Origin: an uncultured Desulfobulbaceae bacterium
GTDB taxonomy: Bacteria > Desulfobacterota > Desulfobulbia > Desulfobulbales > Desulfobulbaceae
Assembly (NCBI GenBank): GCA_947260045.1
Contig: CAMYOP010000050.1
Location: 7,404-19,671, forward strand
Length of the DNA stretch: 12,268 nucleotides
Direction: 5' to 3'
Below the pieces are notes generated by a model. It made no database searches. It saw nothing but the letters and a program-made list of their open reading frames with translations, and was not told the origin of the DNA. This document shows, piece by piece, positions 1 through 7,379 of this stretch (its first letter is position 1; the number at the start of each line of letters is the position of its first letter). Made by a program: the position numbers and the translations under genes.

Positions 1-1617
1 CAGTTCTGCCGCTATCTCAATGGCTTGTTCTAAATCGCCGACAGAATCCACCAGGCCCAGTTTTTGGGCTTTTTGTCCATCCCAGACTCTTCCTTCTGCC
101 AGACTTTGGGCTTTTTCTTTGTCCATGTTGCGTCCCGTGGCAACAATGGAGATAAACTGATCATAGGCATGTTCAACCCCCAGTTGCATTGCCCGGGTGA
201 ACTCAGGATTAAGACCGCGGATCATGTTTCCAGTGCCAGCCATGTCGGTGGTACCGATTCCATCACTGTGCAGACCATTTTTTTCAAGAGTTTTTTCAAA
301 GGTTGGGAACGCCCCGAAAACGCCTATGGAACCTGTAAGAGTAACGGGAGAGGCAACAATATGATCGGCATTGGCTGCCAGCCAGTATCCTCCTGATGCT
401 GCCATGGAACCCATGGAGATTACCAGCGGCTTTTTTTGCTGCAAAAGGAGAAGCTCCTGACGAATAATTTCTGAGCCAAAGGCACTGCCACCACCACTGT
501 CAATTCGTAGCACCAGGGCTTTCACTAAATTATCATTTGCAGCTTCTCGGATTTTTTCAGAAAGGGTCCAGCTCCCTATCATGCCTGGCACTCCCTCACC
601 GTGAATTATTTCTCCCTGGGCTACAATCAGGCCAATTTTTTCTTGGTGGTTATGATTATTAACGTATGATCGTTTAATGGTTTTGAGGTAATCTTGCGCA
701 GAAATATTATTGAAAGTGCGTAGGTCAGAAGATCTTCCAACAAGATTACTCACATACTTCTCAAACTCCTGCATTGTTTTTAAATCATCAACCAATCCAT
801 GATCAACTGCCACTTGAGCTGTATTGCCTCCAGCAAGCAGGAGGTTTGACACGGTGTTATTAATATAGGGAGTAATGGCATTTGCTTTGAGCCCGCGATG
901 TTCTGCAATTATAGTGCAGTAGTAATCCCACAGGTTTTGGAGCCAGAGTTTATTGGACTCTTTATCGGCTTGGGACATATCGTTGCGGGTAAAAGGTTCA
1001 AAAGCGGATTTGTAAGTACCCACCTTAAATACATGAAAATTGATGGCTAATTTGTCGAGCAAATCTTTAGCATAGAGACGATACACACCGAATCCGCGTA
1101 AACCGACTGAGCCCATCGGGTTCAGGTAGATCTCGTCGGCATAGGAGGCAAGTAAATATTGAATCTGGTTAAAATTGTCTCCAGTGGCAATGACTATTTT
1201 ATTTTTTTGTTTAAATTTATTTATCGCATTACCAATTGTCAGTAACTGGTTAAGGCCGGCGCTTTCAAGATGAGTGAGATCAATCACCATGAGCTTGATA
1301 CGTGTGTCATCTGCTGCAGAATTGATCACGTCAAGGATATCCTGGAGCAGTGTTTCCTGGGAAATTTGGTTGGTGGACAACTCATTGAGTAGTTCCGCCA
1401 CTGGATCAATCATTGTCTTTTTCTCAACAATGGTCCCTGTTGGAGCAAGGACAAGAGCAGAATTCTCAGGTACTTTCACAGGTGTTTTGAAAAAGAAACT
1501 GGAGATTATGATGATAAAAAAAATAAAGAATAGAAAAGAGGCCAGCGCACTGCCAGCACTGAAAATTTTCCAGATCCAGTGGAAAATTTTTCCGATAAAT
1601 GAAAGTGATTTTTTCAA
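1..1617 (-). CDS. sppA: Signal peptide peptidase SppA, 67K type (C-terminus cut by window edge)
   Basis: Membrane-anchored serine protease that degrades leftover signal peptides at the inner membrane. The frame is open from 1617 to base 1 (539 codons); E. coli SppA has 618 residues, so roughly the last 80 are missing. Residues about 19-43 form one hydrophobic anchor. Two tandem peptidase S49 domains follow. The Lys of the catalytic dyad is K203 in TYKSAFEPFTRNDMS (K209 in E. coli). The nucleophile is S408 in SMGSMAASGGYW (S409 in E. coli). Both residues and their spacing are kept, so the enzyme should be active. The start is a TTG at 1617, because GGAG lies 7 nt upstream and no ATG/GTG is available in frame before the hydrophobic segment; the nearby ATG at about 1632 is in another frame. 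It is transcribed away from the lipoprotein genes, with its own promoter at 1675-1703. Confidence 0.95.
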   Translation of the reverse strand, partial: MKKSLSFIGKIFHWIWKIFSAGSALASFLFFIFFIIIISSFFFKTPVKVPENSALVLAPTGTIVEKKTMIDPVAELLNELSTNQISQETLLQDILDVINSAADDTRIKLMVIDLTHLESAGLNQLLTIGNAINKFKQKNKIVIATGDNFNQIQYLLASYADEIYLNPMGSVGLRGFGVYRLYAKDLLDKLAINFHVFKVGTYKSAFEPFTRNDMSQADKESNKLWLQNLWDYYCTIIAEHRGLKANAITPYINNTVSNLLLAGGNTAQVAVDHGLVDDLKTMQEFEKYVSNLVGRSSDLRTFNNISAQDYLKTIKRSYVNNHNHQEKIGLIVAQGEIIHGEGVPGMIGSWTLSEKIREAANDNLVKALVLRIDSGGGSAFGSEIIRQELLLLQQKKPLVISMGSMAASGGYWLAANADHIVASPVTLTGSIGVFGAFPTFEKTLEKNGLHSDGIGTTDMAGTGNMIRGLNPEFTRAMQLGVEHAYDQFISIVATGRNMDKEKAQSLAEGRVWDGQKAQKLGLVDSVGDLEQAIEIAAEL

Positions 1618-1674
1618 ACTTATGCTCCATTGTAGGAAAAGGAGAGAATGTGATAGAGGCTTAAATTAAAAAAG

Positions 1675-1703
1675 ATCTTACTAGTCGTCTAAATCCATGT
1701 CAA
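1675..1703 (-). promoter_or_regulatory. Sigma-70 promoter of sppA
   Basis: On the minus strand there is a perfect -35 TTGACA (1703-1698), a 17-nt spacer and a -10 TAAGAT (1680-1675). Transcription would start near 1668, giving a leader of about 50 nt before the TTG start of sppA. Only the sequence match supports this. Confidence 0.6.
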
Positions 1704-1734
1704 AAAGAATGATCGGGATAGATGCTTTTTTACC

Positions 1735-1764
1735 TTGACCCTGTTATGGACGGCAAAGTATAAG
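1735..1764 (+). promoter_or_regulatory. Sigma-70 promoter of the lipoprotein pair
   Basis: TTGACC (1735-1740), an 18-nt spacer and TATAAG (1759-1764) lie about 45 bp before the chosen start at 1811. This promoter and that of sppA sit back to back within the 190-bp divergent gap. Confidence 0.5.
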
Positions 1765-1810
1765 ATTACAATCAATTCTTTATTAATCTATGATCTTCAT
1801 TGAGGTGGTC

Positions 1811-2158
1811 ATGCTTTTCAGTAGACGAGTTAAGAGGATATTTTTCTTTGCAGGCGCGGTATCTGCGCTTATGATGCTGAGTGCCTGTGGGAAAACCCAA
1901 TATGGTGCAGTTCAGTTTATCTCAACGCCAAACGGTGCTGAGGTTGTTAACTTAAGAGATGAATCAAATCTTGGCTCAACTCCCTTGAAAGTTGTATGGG
2001 AAAGTGATGACGGCAAACCTGAGTATGTTACTGTACAGTTTCGTAAACAGGGTCATGAAGAAAAGATCACCTCCCTGTGGGTAAATAAACGATACGACAA
2101 CCGTGAAGACGCACTTGATAATGCACAACCAATTAAAGTGGACCTAGAAAAGAGGTGA
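1811..2158 (+). CDS. Small lipoprotein with PEGA-like beta domain
   Basis: Predicted 115-residue lipoprotein of unknown function. From the start at 1811 it has a basic N-terminus (RRVKR), a hydrophobic stretch at about 10-22 and a lipobox LSAC with the lipidated Cys at C26. The mature part begins with AVQFISTPNGAEVVNL and GSTPLKVVW, resembling the PEGA pattern (strand, P-x-GA-x-V, then a TP turn). This family-level similarity is by eye. An ATG at 1790 is in frame, but it has no ribosome binding site and would add MIFIEVV before the signal peptide. ATG 1811 has GAGGTGG about 5 nt upstream, so it is preferred. The next gene starts 7 bp after the stop and has the same architecture, so the two form one transcription unit. 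Confidence 0.8.
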   Translation: MLFSRRVKRIFFFAGAVSALMMLSACGKTQYGAVQFISTPNGAEVVNLRDESNLGSTPLKVVWESDDGKPEYVTVQFRKQGHEEKITSLWVNKRYDNREDALDNAQPIKVDLEKR

Positions 2159-2165
2159 TGGGCAG

Positions 2166-2567
2166 ATGGTACATGTGAAAAACTATAGGAAGTCTCTTAA
2201 AAAGATTACCCAATTAGCATTTCTGCTTTGCTTGGCAGTAAGCGTTACTGCTTGTGGCTCGCTGCAGGATGTTAATTTTAAAGTGAACTCTGAACCCGAA
2301 GGAGCTCATGTTATTTTAAAAATGACATCTCCTGAGCAGGAAAGAATTCCTGAATGGATTTATTTAGGTAATACGCCTTTTCAGGGCGTACGTATTGTCC
2401 ATGACGATGTGGTAACTGAAGGAAGTAAAGTTACCTTAAAGGTTATGCGTGCCGGTTATTATGATCAGACAAAAGAATGGAGTGGTGAATCTTTTATCGA
2501 TGAGGCTGAAGCCCGCGGTATGATATTCTGGGCACCTCATCTTATTAAACATCCCAAAACGAATTAA
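2166..2567 (+). CDS. Small lipoprotein, second of a tandem pair, PEGA-like
   Basis: Predicted 133-residue lipoprotein. It has a basic N-terminus (KNYRKSLKK), a hydrophobic segment at about 15-28 and a lipobox VTAC with lipidated C30. The mature part starts with VNFKVNSEPEGAHVIL, then a longer insertion and YLGNTPFQGVRI. This repeats the layout of the preceding gene (strand, EPEGA/TPNGA, then NTP/STP), so the two are probably diverged duplicates. GAGGTG upstream overlaps the end of the first gene, and the genes are 7 bp apart. A short weak dyad (ACTGA/TCAGT at 2567-2580) follows the stop without a T-run, so termination before mtnA is not clear. Function unknown; a role as envelope adaptor would be speculation. 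Confidence 0.8.
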   Translation: MVHVKNYRKSLKKITQLAFLLCLAVSVTACGSLQDVNFKVNSEPEGAHVILKMTSPEQERIPEWIYLGNTPFQGVRIVHDDVVTEGSKVTLKVMRAGYYDQTKEWSGESFIDEAEARGMIFWAPHLIKHPKTN

Positions 2568-2628
2568 CTGATTTTTCAGTACTTATTGTTCTGTTGAATA
2601 GTAATTTACTGTCTCCTTTTCTCTATTC

Positions 2629-3729
2629 ATGAAGATTAATGGAAGCCATTATCGATCTATCTGGCTCGCTGATGATAAACGGCGAGTTCAGATAATCGAT
2701 CAGACACGTCTGCCCCATGAGTTTGTAATCGCAAACCTGGAAACTCTGGAGGATGCTTGCCTGGCCATTAAGGATATGCTGGTTCGTGGTGCACCCCTTA
2801 TCGGTGCCACGGCAGCGTATGGTGTCTGCCTTGGTCTGGCTGATGGGGTAACGGATTCTCACCTGTCCTATATTGCAAAAACACTGAAAGCCCAGCGACC
2901 AACTGCCGTCAATCTAGCTTGGGCAGTGGATCAACTTGAAAATCAATTATTAGAATATCCTGAAGCAGAACGTCTGGAAATTGCCTACCAGGAAGCAGCT
3001 CGAATTTGTGAGGAAGACGTACAGACCAACGAAAATATAGGCCTGCATGGCTTGGAACTTATTAAAGATATCTGGCAGCGAAAAGGGGCAAAAGACCCTG
3101 TTCAGATACTAACTCATTGTAATGCAGGATGGCTGGCGACCGTGGATTGGGGAACTGCTCTGGCTCCCGTTTTTAAGGCTGATGAAGCAGGTATTCCTGT
3201 CCATGTCTGGGTTGATGAAACCAGGCCGCGTAATCAGGGTGCAAGTCTAACTGCCTGGGAACTTTCAGCCCAGTCCATTGACCATCACCTCATTACTGAT
3301 AACAGCGGTGGTCATCTCATGCAGAGAGGGATGATCGATATCTGTATTGTTGGTACTGATAGAACAACATACACGGGTGATGTCTGTAATAAAATCGGAA
3401 CGTACCTGAAAGCACTTGCCGCTTTTGATAATAATGTACCTTTTTATGTCTGCCTTCCTGGGTCTACCATTGACTGGGAAATTTCAAATGGACTTGAAGG
3501 AATCCCCATTGAAGAGCGCAGTGCTGACGAAGTTTTGTGGGTTCGTGGTAAAAGGCCAGATGGCACTGTTGATAAAGTAAAAATTGTTACAGATAAAACT
3601 CCAGCTGCCAATCCAGCCTTTGACGTAACGCCAGCAAGACTTATCACAGGTCTTATCACAGAACGTGGAATAAGCCCTGCCAGCAGTGAAGGTCTTTACC
3701 AGCTCTATCCTGAAAAAAATAACTCGTAA
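2629..3729 (+). CDS. mtnA: Methylthioribose-1-phosphate isomerase
   Basis: Converts 5-methylthioribose-1-phosphate to 5-methylthioribulose-1-phosphate in the methionine salvage pathway; cytosolic. The 366 residues fit the family (about 350). Visible signatures are RGAPLIGATAAYG (53-65), the catalytic Cys C164 in LTHCNAGWLATVDWGTALAP, DETRPRNQGASLTAWEL (196-212), and the catalytic Asp D244 in VGTDRTTYTGDVCNKIGTY. C164 and D244 correspond to C160 and D240 of the B. subtilis enzyme. The related eIF2B-type sugar isomerases share the fold, but the paired Cys and Asp context argues for MtnA. The start at 2629 places MKINGSHYRSIWL at the family N-terminus; no clear Shine-Dalgarno is present. No other salvage genes are nearby. 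It may be read from the lipoprotein promoter or from an unrecognised one. Confidence 0.95.
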   Translation: MKINGSHYRSIWLADDKRRVQIIDQTRLPHEFVIANLETLEDACLAIKDMLVRGAPLIGATAAYGVCLGLADGVTDSHLSYIAKTLKAQRPTAVNLAWAVDQLENQLLEYPEAERLEIAYQEAARICEEDVQTNENIGLHGLELIKDIWQRKGAKDPVQILTHCNAGWLATVDWGTALAPVFKADEAGIPVHVWVDETRPRNQGASLTAWELSAQSIDHHLITDNSGGHLMQRGMIDICIVGTDRTTYTGDVCNKIGTYLKALAAFDNNVPFYVCLPGSTIDWEISNGLEGIPIEERSADEVLWVRGKRPDGTVDKVKIVTDKTPAANPAFDVTPARLITGLITERGISPASSEGLYQLYPEKNNS

Positions 3730-3788
3730 AAACAAGTTACCTACTCTTTTTTTGTCTCTTCCCTTCTCTTTTTTACCCATCATATCGT

Positions 3789-6002
3789 TTAAATAATACC
3801 AAAAGCACCTCCGGCCCGATACAGGAGTACTGCCAGAGTAAAGGCAATGACCGTGTTAAATCCCATGGAAAATGCAGCCCAGCGCCAGGATTGTGTTTCT
3901 CTTGCGATACAGACCAAGGTGACAAAACATGGGGCGTAAAACATGATAAAAACAAGAACACCAAGGGCGACGATTGGATTCCAGTTTGCATCATTTCGTA
4001 GTCTGCTTTTGAGTGATGAAGATTCATCTGGATCAACTTCTCCTAAAGAGTAGGCTGTGCCAAGGGTTGATATGATTACTTCTTTGGCTGCAAAACCTCC
4101 GATCAAGGCAATGTTTGTTCGCCAGTCAAAGCCTGCAAAGCGCGTTATGGATTCAAGACTCTTGCCGACCCGGCCAGCTATTGAATTCTCTAAGGTTGCT
4201 GCTGCCTGTCTGCTTTCAATCAGGGATAGCTCACGAGACAGTTGATGCGCTTTTTGACTTTCTATTGTTTCACTGCGAACTTCCAGCAGCGTCTCAGGGG
4301 AAAAGCTTGCTTCAATGGACTGTCGCATCTGGTCAAAACGTTGATTCTCACTATCGGGTAGGCCAGGATAGGTCATCATCGCCCAGAGTATTATTGAAAT
4401 ACCCAGGATGATGGTCCCTGCTTTTTTAATATATTGCCAGGTTCGCTCCCAGGTATGAATAAAGATACCTTTTGCTGTTGGAAAGCGGTAAGGGGGGAGT
4501 TCCATGACAAATGGAGTCGATTCACCCCTGAGGATTGTCATGCGGAGAAATTTTGCTGCAAGCAGCGCAAATATCCAGGCAATCAAGGTAGCTAAGAACA
4601 TGTACAAGGCATTATGGGATGGAAAAAATGCACCAATGAGCAAGGCTATGACAGGAAGTTTTGCTCCACAATTCATAAATGGAACCGTAAGCAGGGTGGC
4701 CATACGCTCTTTGGGTGACCGTAGAGTTCTCGCGGCCATGACACCAGGAACTGCGCAGCCACCAGCTATTCCTCCAGAAATAATAAAGGGCATCACAGAT
4801 GATCCATGAAGACCAAACATGCGAAATATTCTATCCATCATGAAAGCGACCCGGGCCAGATATCCTGAATCTTCCAGGATGGCAATGCCAAAAAACATGA
4901 ACATAATGATGGGGACAAAACCGAGAACTCCACCTGCGCCATCAATGATACCCGCAATGACCATTGATTTAAATGCACCGTCAGGAAGAGTACTATGAGC
5001 CAGTTCTCCGAGAAAGCCAAACAGGTTTTCCATCCAGCCGACAGGTATTTCGCTATATCCAAATGTAAAAGTATAGAGACCAAAGAGGACCAGACCCATA
5101 ATGACGGGGCCAAGGAGACGGTGTGTGAGAACTTTGTCTATTTTGTCAGAGGTGTAGAGTCTGTCTGTATCATTACCGTAAGTTATTACACCCTGCCTGA
5201 TTATTGATTTTATATAGCCATAGCGATGATCAGCAATTAATGATTCTGGATACATCTCAAGTGTTTTCTGCAGGTGTTCTGAAACTGTCTGGGTGCGAGC
5301 AAGGAGTATTTTGCCAAGGCCGGGATTAACAGAATCTATTTTTTCAAGAATCTGTTCGTCATTTTCAAGTATTTTGATGCCAGTCCAGCGCGCCTGGTAC
5401 CTGTCTGTCAGGAGTTGATTCTCTTCTATGGTTGCACTTATTTCTTGCAGGGCAATATCCAGATCATCTCCATAGCTCAAATTGAGAGGTTCTGATGTTT
5501 TGCTACTACCTGCAACCGTAAGGGCTGCATCAAGAAGTTTTTCCACACCTTTACCCGAGCGTGCAATGATCGGGACAACTGGTACACCAAGTAAGGAAGA
5601 GAGTTTTGGTGCATCTATTTCTATCCCTCTACTTTTTGCAACATCGATCATGTTGAGACCAAGAACCAGAGGGAGGCCCATTTCGAGAAACTGACAGGTA
5701 AGGTAAAGATTTCTTTCCAGGTTTGAAGCATCAACAATGGCGATAATAACCTCAGGATTCTCATGAACTATATAGTCTCTAGCTACCAGTTCCTCCGATG
5801 AGTAGGCAGTGAGAGAATATGTCCCCGGTAAGTCTGTAATGCTTAAGTTTTGTTCCTTATGCTGGCACTTTCCCTCCTTTCTATCCACTGTAACACCAGG
5901 ATAATTACCAACATGTTGACGGGCTCCTGTCAGAAAATTGAAAAGAGTAGTTTTTCCGGCATTTGGATTGCCCGCAAGTGCAATATGGACCTGATCTTTC
6001 AT
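3789..6002 (-). CDS. feoB: Ferrous iron transport protein B
   Basis: Inner-membrane Fe(II) importer with a cytosolic G-protein domain; 737 residues against 773 in E. coli. G motifs are visible: G1 GNPNAGKTT (11-19), G2 around GVTVD (36-40), G3 DLPG (57-60), G4 NMID (117-120) and G5 near ARSGKG (147-152). A helical GDI-like region reaches to about 285. The membrane part then starts at KVLTHRLLGPVIMG. It holds the two gate repeats: one includes GGCAVPGVMAARTL and the other VPFMNCGAKLPV. The late conserved Cys is in FYAPCFVTLVCI. Nothing is truncated. The start ATG lies 12 bp after the Cys-rich protein gene, whose stop overlaps an AAGGA binding site. It is the last gene of the iron cluster and converges with mtnA. 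Confidence 0.97.
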   Translation of the reverse strand: MKDQVHIALAGNPNAGKTTLFNFLTGARQHVGNYPGVTVDRKEGKCQHKEQNLSITDLPGTYSLTAYSSEELVARDYIVHENPEVIIAIVDASNLERNLYLTCQFLEMGLPLVLGLNMIDVAKSRGIEIDAPKLSSLLGVPVVPIIARSGKGVEKLLDAALTVAGSSKTSEPLNLSYGDDLDIALQEISATIEENQLLTDRYQARWTGIKILENDEQILEKIDSVNPGLGKILLARTQTVSEHLQKTLEMYPESLIADHRYGYIKSIIRQGVITYGNDTDRLYTSDKIDKVLTHRLLGPVIMGLVLFGLYTFTFGYSEIPVGWMENLFGFLGELAHSTLPDGAFKSMVIAGIIDGAGGVLGFVPIIMFMFFGIAILEDSGYLARVAFMMDRIFRMFGLHGSSVMPFIISGGIAGGCAVPGVMAARTLRSPKERMATLLTVPFMNCGAKLPVIALLIGAFFPSHNALYMFLATLIAWIFALLAAKFLRMTILRGESTPFVMELPPYRFPTAKGIFIHTWERTWQYIKKAGTIILGISIILWAMMTYPGLPDSENQRFDQMRQSIEASFSPETLLEVRSETIESQKAHQLSRELSLIESRQAAATLENSIAGRVGKSLESITRFAGFDWRTNIALIGGFAAKEVIISTLGTAYSLGEVDPDESSSLKSRLRNDANWNPIVALGVLVFIMFYAPCFVTLVCIARETQSWRWAAFSMGFNTVIAFTLAVLLYRAGGAFGII

Positions 6003-6014
6003 GAACTCTTTTCC

Positions 6015-6200
6015 TTATTTTTTTGGTGAGGGAGGTTGAAGGTTTGGACTGCAGCTTGAAGAATTTTCTGTATCAGAATCACATCTCGTGCATCCGCAAC
6101 CGCAAGATGAGCCGCCTCCTGGTTGCAGCGTGCTCAGGAATTTTCTGCCTACCCAGAGAGCGCAGAGTATGACAATCAAAATAGTTAAAAAATTATCCAT
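6015..6200 (-). CDS. FeoB-associated Cys-rich membrane protein
   Basis: A 61-residue protein: one N-terminal membrane helix (about 4-19), a short linker, then a Cys cluster C33-G-C35-G-C37-T-R-C40, plus C50, and a polar, Pro-rich tail. This matches the layout of the FeoB-associated Cys-rich membrane protein family, thought to help FeoB, perhaps by handling Fe(II) or thiol redox at the membrane; the mechanism is not established. It has a good binding site (GGAG, 6 nt before ATG) and lies 12 bp upstream of feoB. The order (Cys-rich gene before feoB) is worth noting because the partner can also lie after feoB. Confidence 0.85.
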   Translation of the reverse strand: MDNFLTILIVILCALWVGRKFLSTLQPGGGSSCGCGCTRCDSDTENSSSCSPNLQPPSPKK

Positions 6201-6219
6201 GGTAATCTCCTTCTGTTTT

Positions 6220-6244
6220 CATGCTTTAATTGACGAGAAGCATG
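6220..6244. repeat. Inverted repeat in the leader of the FeoB-associated gene
   Basis: CATGCTT (6220-6226) and AAGCATG (6238-6244) form a perfect 7-bp dyad with an 11-nt loop, 20 bp before the start at 6200. There is no T-run on the minus strand, so it is not a standard terminator. It may be an mRNA hairpin in the feoA2 to FeoB-associated gap or chance. Confidence 0.35.
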
Positions 6245-6263
6245 TTTGGGATGGTTTATATTT

Positions 6264-6277
6264 TTAGGTGAAACTAA
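6264..6277 (-). promoter_or_regulatory. Candidate metalloregulator box, copy 3 (before FeoB-associated gene)
   Basis: TTAGG-TGAA-ACTAA on the plus strand (ACCTAA half-site on the minus strand), 64 bp before the start at 6200. It shares TTAGGT plus a trailing TAA with the boxes at 6628 and 7238, and sits inside a longer AT-rich dyad (ATTTTTAG/CTAAAAAT, 6260-6281). This is the weakest of the three on its own. Confidence 0.3.
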
Positions 6278-6296
6278 AAATGATCGCAAAAAAATA

Positions 6297-6605
6297 TTAC
6301 ACTGGCATTACCAATATATTTTGGGCACAAGGTTCATCAAGGCTCAATGTTCCCCCGTTTACTTTCACCATACATTGATGACCACGGGATGGACAAAGAA
6401 GTTCTATTTCACAGCCTGGCAACAATCCTAGATTGGCCATTCTGGCACATAACTTTCGATCACCTGATATTTTACATACCTTGAGCCTGCCCGAGAATGT
6501 TTGCGACAAGGGCTGGGGGGCGGTACGTTCTAAAGGAGTTTTCAACCGGCATTGCTGCCGGTTGAAGAGACAAGAGAGGAGTTGTGAGGGAATCTTCAAG
6601 TTCAT
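6297..6605 (-). CDS. feoA: FeoA domain protein (second copy)
   Basis: A 102-residue protein with a C-terminal SH3-like FeoA domain. The domain runs from about PLSQTFSGRLKVCKI (32-46), through GDRKLCARMANLGLLPGCEIELL, to VKVNGGTLSLDEPCAQNILV. FeoA binds or regulates FeoB in the cytosol. The first 30 residues (MNLKIPSQLLSCLFNRQQCR...) precede the domain; such extensions are usual in some FeoA subfamilies. The ATG at 6605 has only a weak AAAGA upstream. A TTG at residue 22 would still keep the whole domain, so the start is uncertain. The domain has extra Cys residues (C44, C53, C65, C71, C78, C88) not seen in the other copy. The sequence differs enough from the 6968-7204 copy that it is not a recent duplicate. 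Confidence 0.88.
   Translation of the reverse strand: MNLKIPSQLLSCLFNRQQCRLKTPLERTAPQPLSQTFSGRLKVCKISGDRKLCARMANLGLLPGCEIELLCPSRGHQCMVKVNGGTLSLDEPCAQNILVMPV
6541..6566. repeat. Perfect 11-bp hairpin in the 5' end of the second feoA
   Basis: TTCAACCGGCA (6541-6551) and TGCCGGTTGAA (6556-6566) pair without mismatch around a 4-nt loop. In the feoA mRNA the loop is GCAA, a GNRA-type tetraloop. It falls at codons 14-22 of the annotated start. With no T-run it is not an intrinsic terminator; it could control translation or processing of the feo mRNA, or mean that the true start lies downstream. Confidence 0.5.
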
Positions 6606-6967
6606 AGATCTTTAAAAGTTATATTTATTAGGTACACCAAAGTTTAATTGGGGTCAATGAAATTTTTAGTATTTTATAAAAAAAGTAAAGATAGCATGAA
6701 GGGTAAAAACATTTGCAGGGCAAGGTAAAATTTTAAAAAAAAATGGTTTCAGGGGCATACTCGTTAAGGGTTGTCTGGGAGAGGGTAATTATTTGAGATA
6801 CAAAATGTGGCACGCGTATTTACGATCAGTTGAAAAAGAAAAAGTCAATGAGGACTAACTATTGCGTGCGGAATTACTTGTACTGTTTGGCGTATTTTCC
6901 AGCACAAATGACCCCGTATTGGTAATATTTCTGTGTGGTTGATAAGGTTATACCCTAATTATAAATT
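6606..6967. other. Intergenic gap between the two feoA genes (362 bp, AT-rich)
   Basis: No convincing ORF was found on either strand. The gap holds the 6628-6641 box just before the second feoA and a looser TAAGG/CCCTAA dyad at 6943-6958, 10 bp beyond the stop of the first feoA. A minus-strand TTGACC (6656-6651) could serve as a -35 with the -10 falling over the 6628 box; this is weak. The gap suggests the second feoA may have its own promoter. Nothing else is seen. Confidence 0.5.
6628..6641 (-). promoter_or_regulatory. Candidate metalloregulator box, copy 2 (before second feoA)
   Basis: TTAGG-TACA-CCAAA, 23 bp before the start at 6605. It is one base from a perfect TTAGG-N4-CCTAA dyad and has the same 14-bp length as the box before the first feoA. 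The TTAGG/CCTAA half-sites resemble those of DtxR/IdeR-type iron regulators, but the spacing is shorter than in the classical 19-bp operator, so the regulator is not identified. Confidence 0.4.
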
Positions 6968-7204
6968 TCAATGTACCAAACTTACCTGAATGAAATCAGC
7001 TTCATTATTACGCAAGGTTAAGGTTCCACCCATAACTCGCAAGGCGACAGGATCGTTTAAGGGGGCACGTAACTGGATTGTGATCTTTGTTCCTGGCACC
7101 AACCCCATCTCTCTGATTCGTCTCCCGAGTTCTCCGTTTACTTTGACAGCAGCAATAGTTCCACTTTGGTTTACTGTCATCGTGCGCATGTTGACTTGGG
7201 CCAT
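6968..7204 (-). CDS. feoA: Ferrous iron transport protein A (first copy)
   Basis: A 78-residue, single-domain FeoA. MTVNQSGTIAAVKVNGELGRRIREMGLVPGTKITIQ is the typical FeoA core (G..G.. R-R-I-x-E-M-G-L-x-P-G-T). It ends with the usual PVALRVMGGTLTLRNNEADFIQVSLV strand-loop-strand. It acts with FeoB in Fe(II) import, probably by contacting the G-domain side. The start ATG at 7204 has a strong GGAGGT site 7 nt upstream. It is the first gene of the cluster, facing away from leuA. A TTAGGTGATCCTAA dyad lies 34 bp before the start next to an AT-rich TATAAAAT, consistent with a repressible promoter. Confidence 0.93.
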   Translation of the reverse strand: MAQVNMRTMTVNQSGTIAAVKVNGELGRRIREMGLVPGTKITIQLRAPLNDPVALRVMGGTLTLRNNEADFIQVSLVH

Positions 7205-7237
7205 GAAAAATACCTCCAGGTTTGTTTCGTTAACTCG

Positions 7238-7251
7238 TTAGGTGATCCTAA
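7238..7251 (-). promoter_or_regulatory. Candidate metalloregulator box, copy 1 (before first feoA)
   Basis: Perfect dyad TTAGG-TGAT-CCTAA, 34 bp upstream of feoA. On the minus strand it directly follows TATAAAAT, a possible -10, so a bound protein would cover the promoter or its start point. A further copy of the half-site context (CCTAATTTT) occurs at about 7284. No Fur-type GATAATGATTATC box was recognised here. Confidence 0.45.
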
Positions 7252-7319
7252 TTTTATAAGCTTACACTATTTGTTGGCTGCTGTCCTAATTTTTTTTCAG
7301 GCGACTAAGGCATTCCTCC

Positions 7320-7347
7320 TTGACAAATATCCGCACCGAGATAAAAT
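7320..7347 (+). promoter_or_regulatory. Sigma-70 promoter of the leu leader/leuA transcript
   Basis: Perfect -35 TTGACA (7320-7325), a 16-nt spacer and a -10 TAAAAT (7342-7347). Transcription would start near 7354, leaving about 25 nt before the leader-peptide ATG. This is the best promoter match in the window. Confidence 0.75.
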
Positions 7348-7379
7348 GCTTGCTGTAACTTTCACGAAATCAGGAAATT

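Noticed and set aside
64..396. 110-codon plus-strand ORF at the left end
   Set aside because: It is the antisense shadow of sppA, which has both catalytic residues and full-length similarity.
3484..3783. 99-codon minus-strand ORF over the 3' end of mtnA
   Set aside because: It overlaps conserved mtnA coding sequence and shows no domain or binding site.
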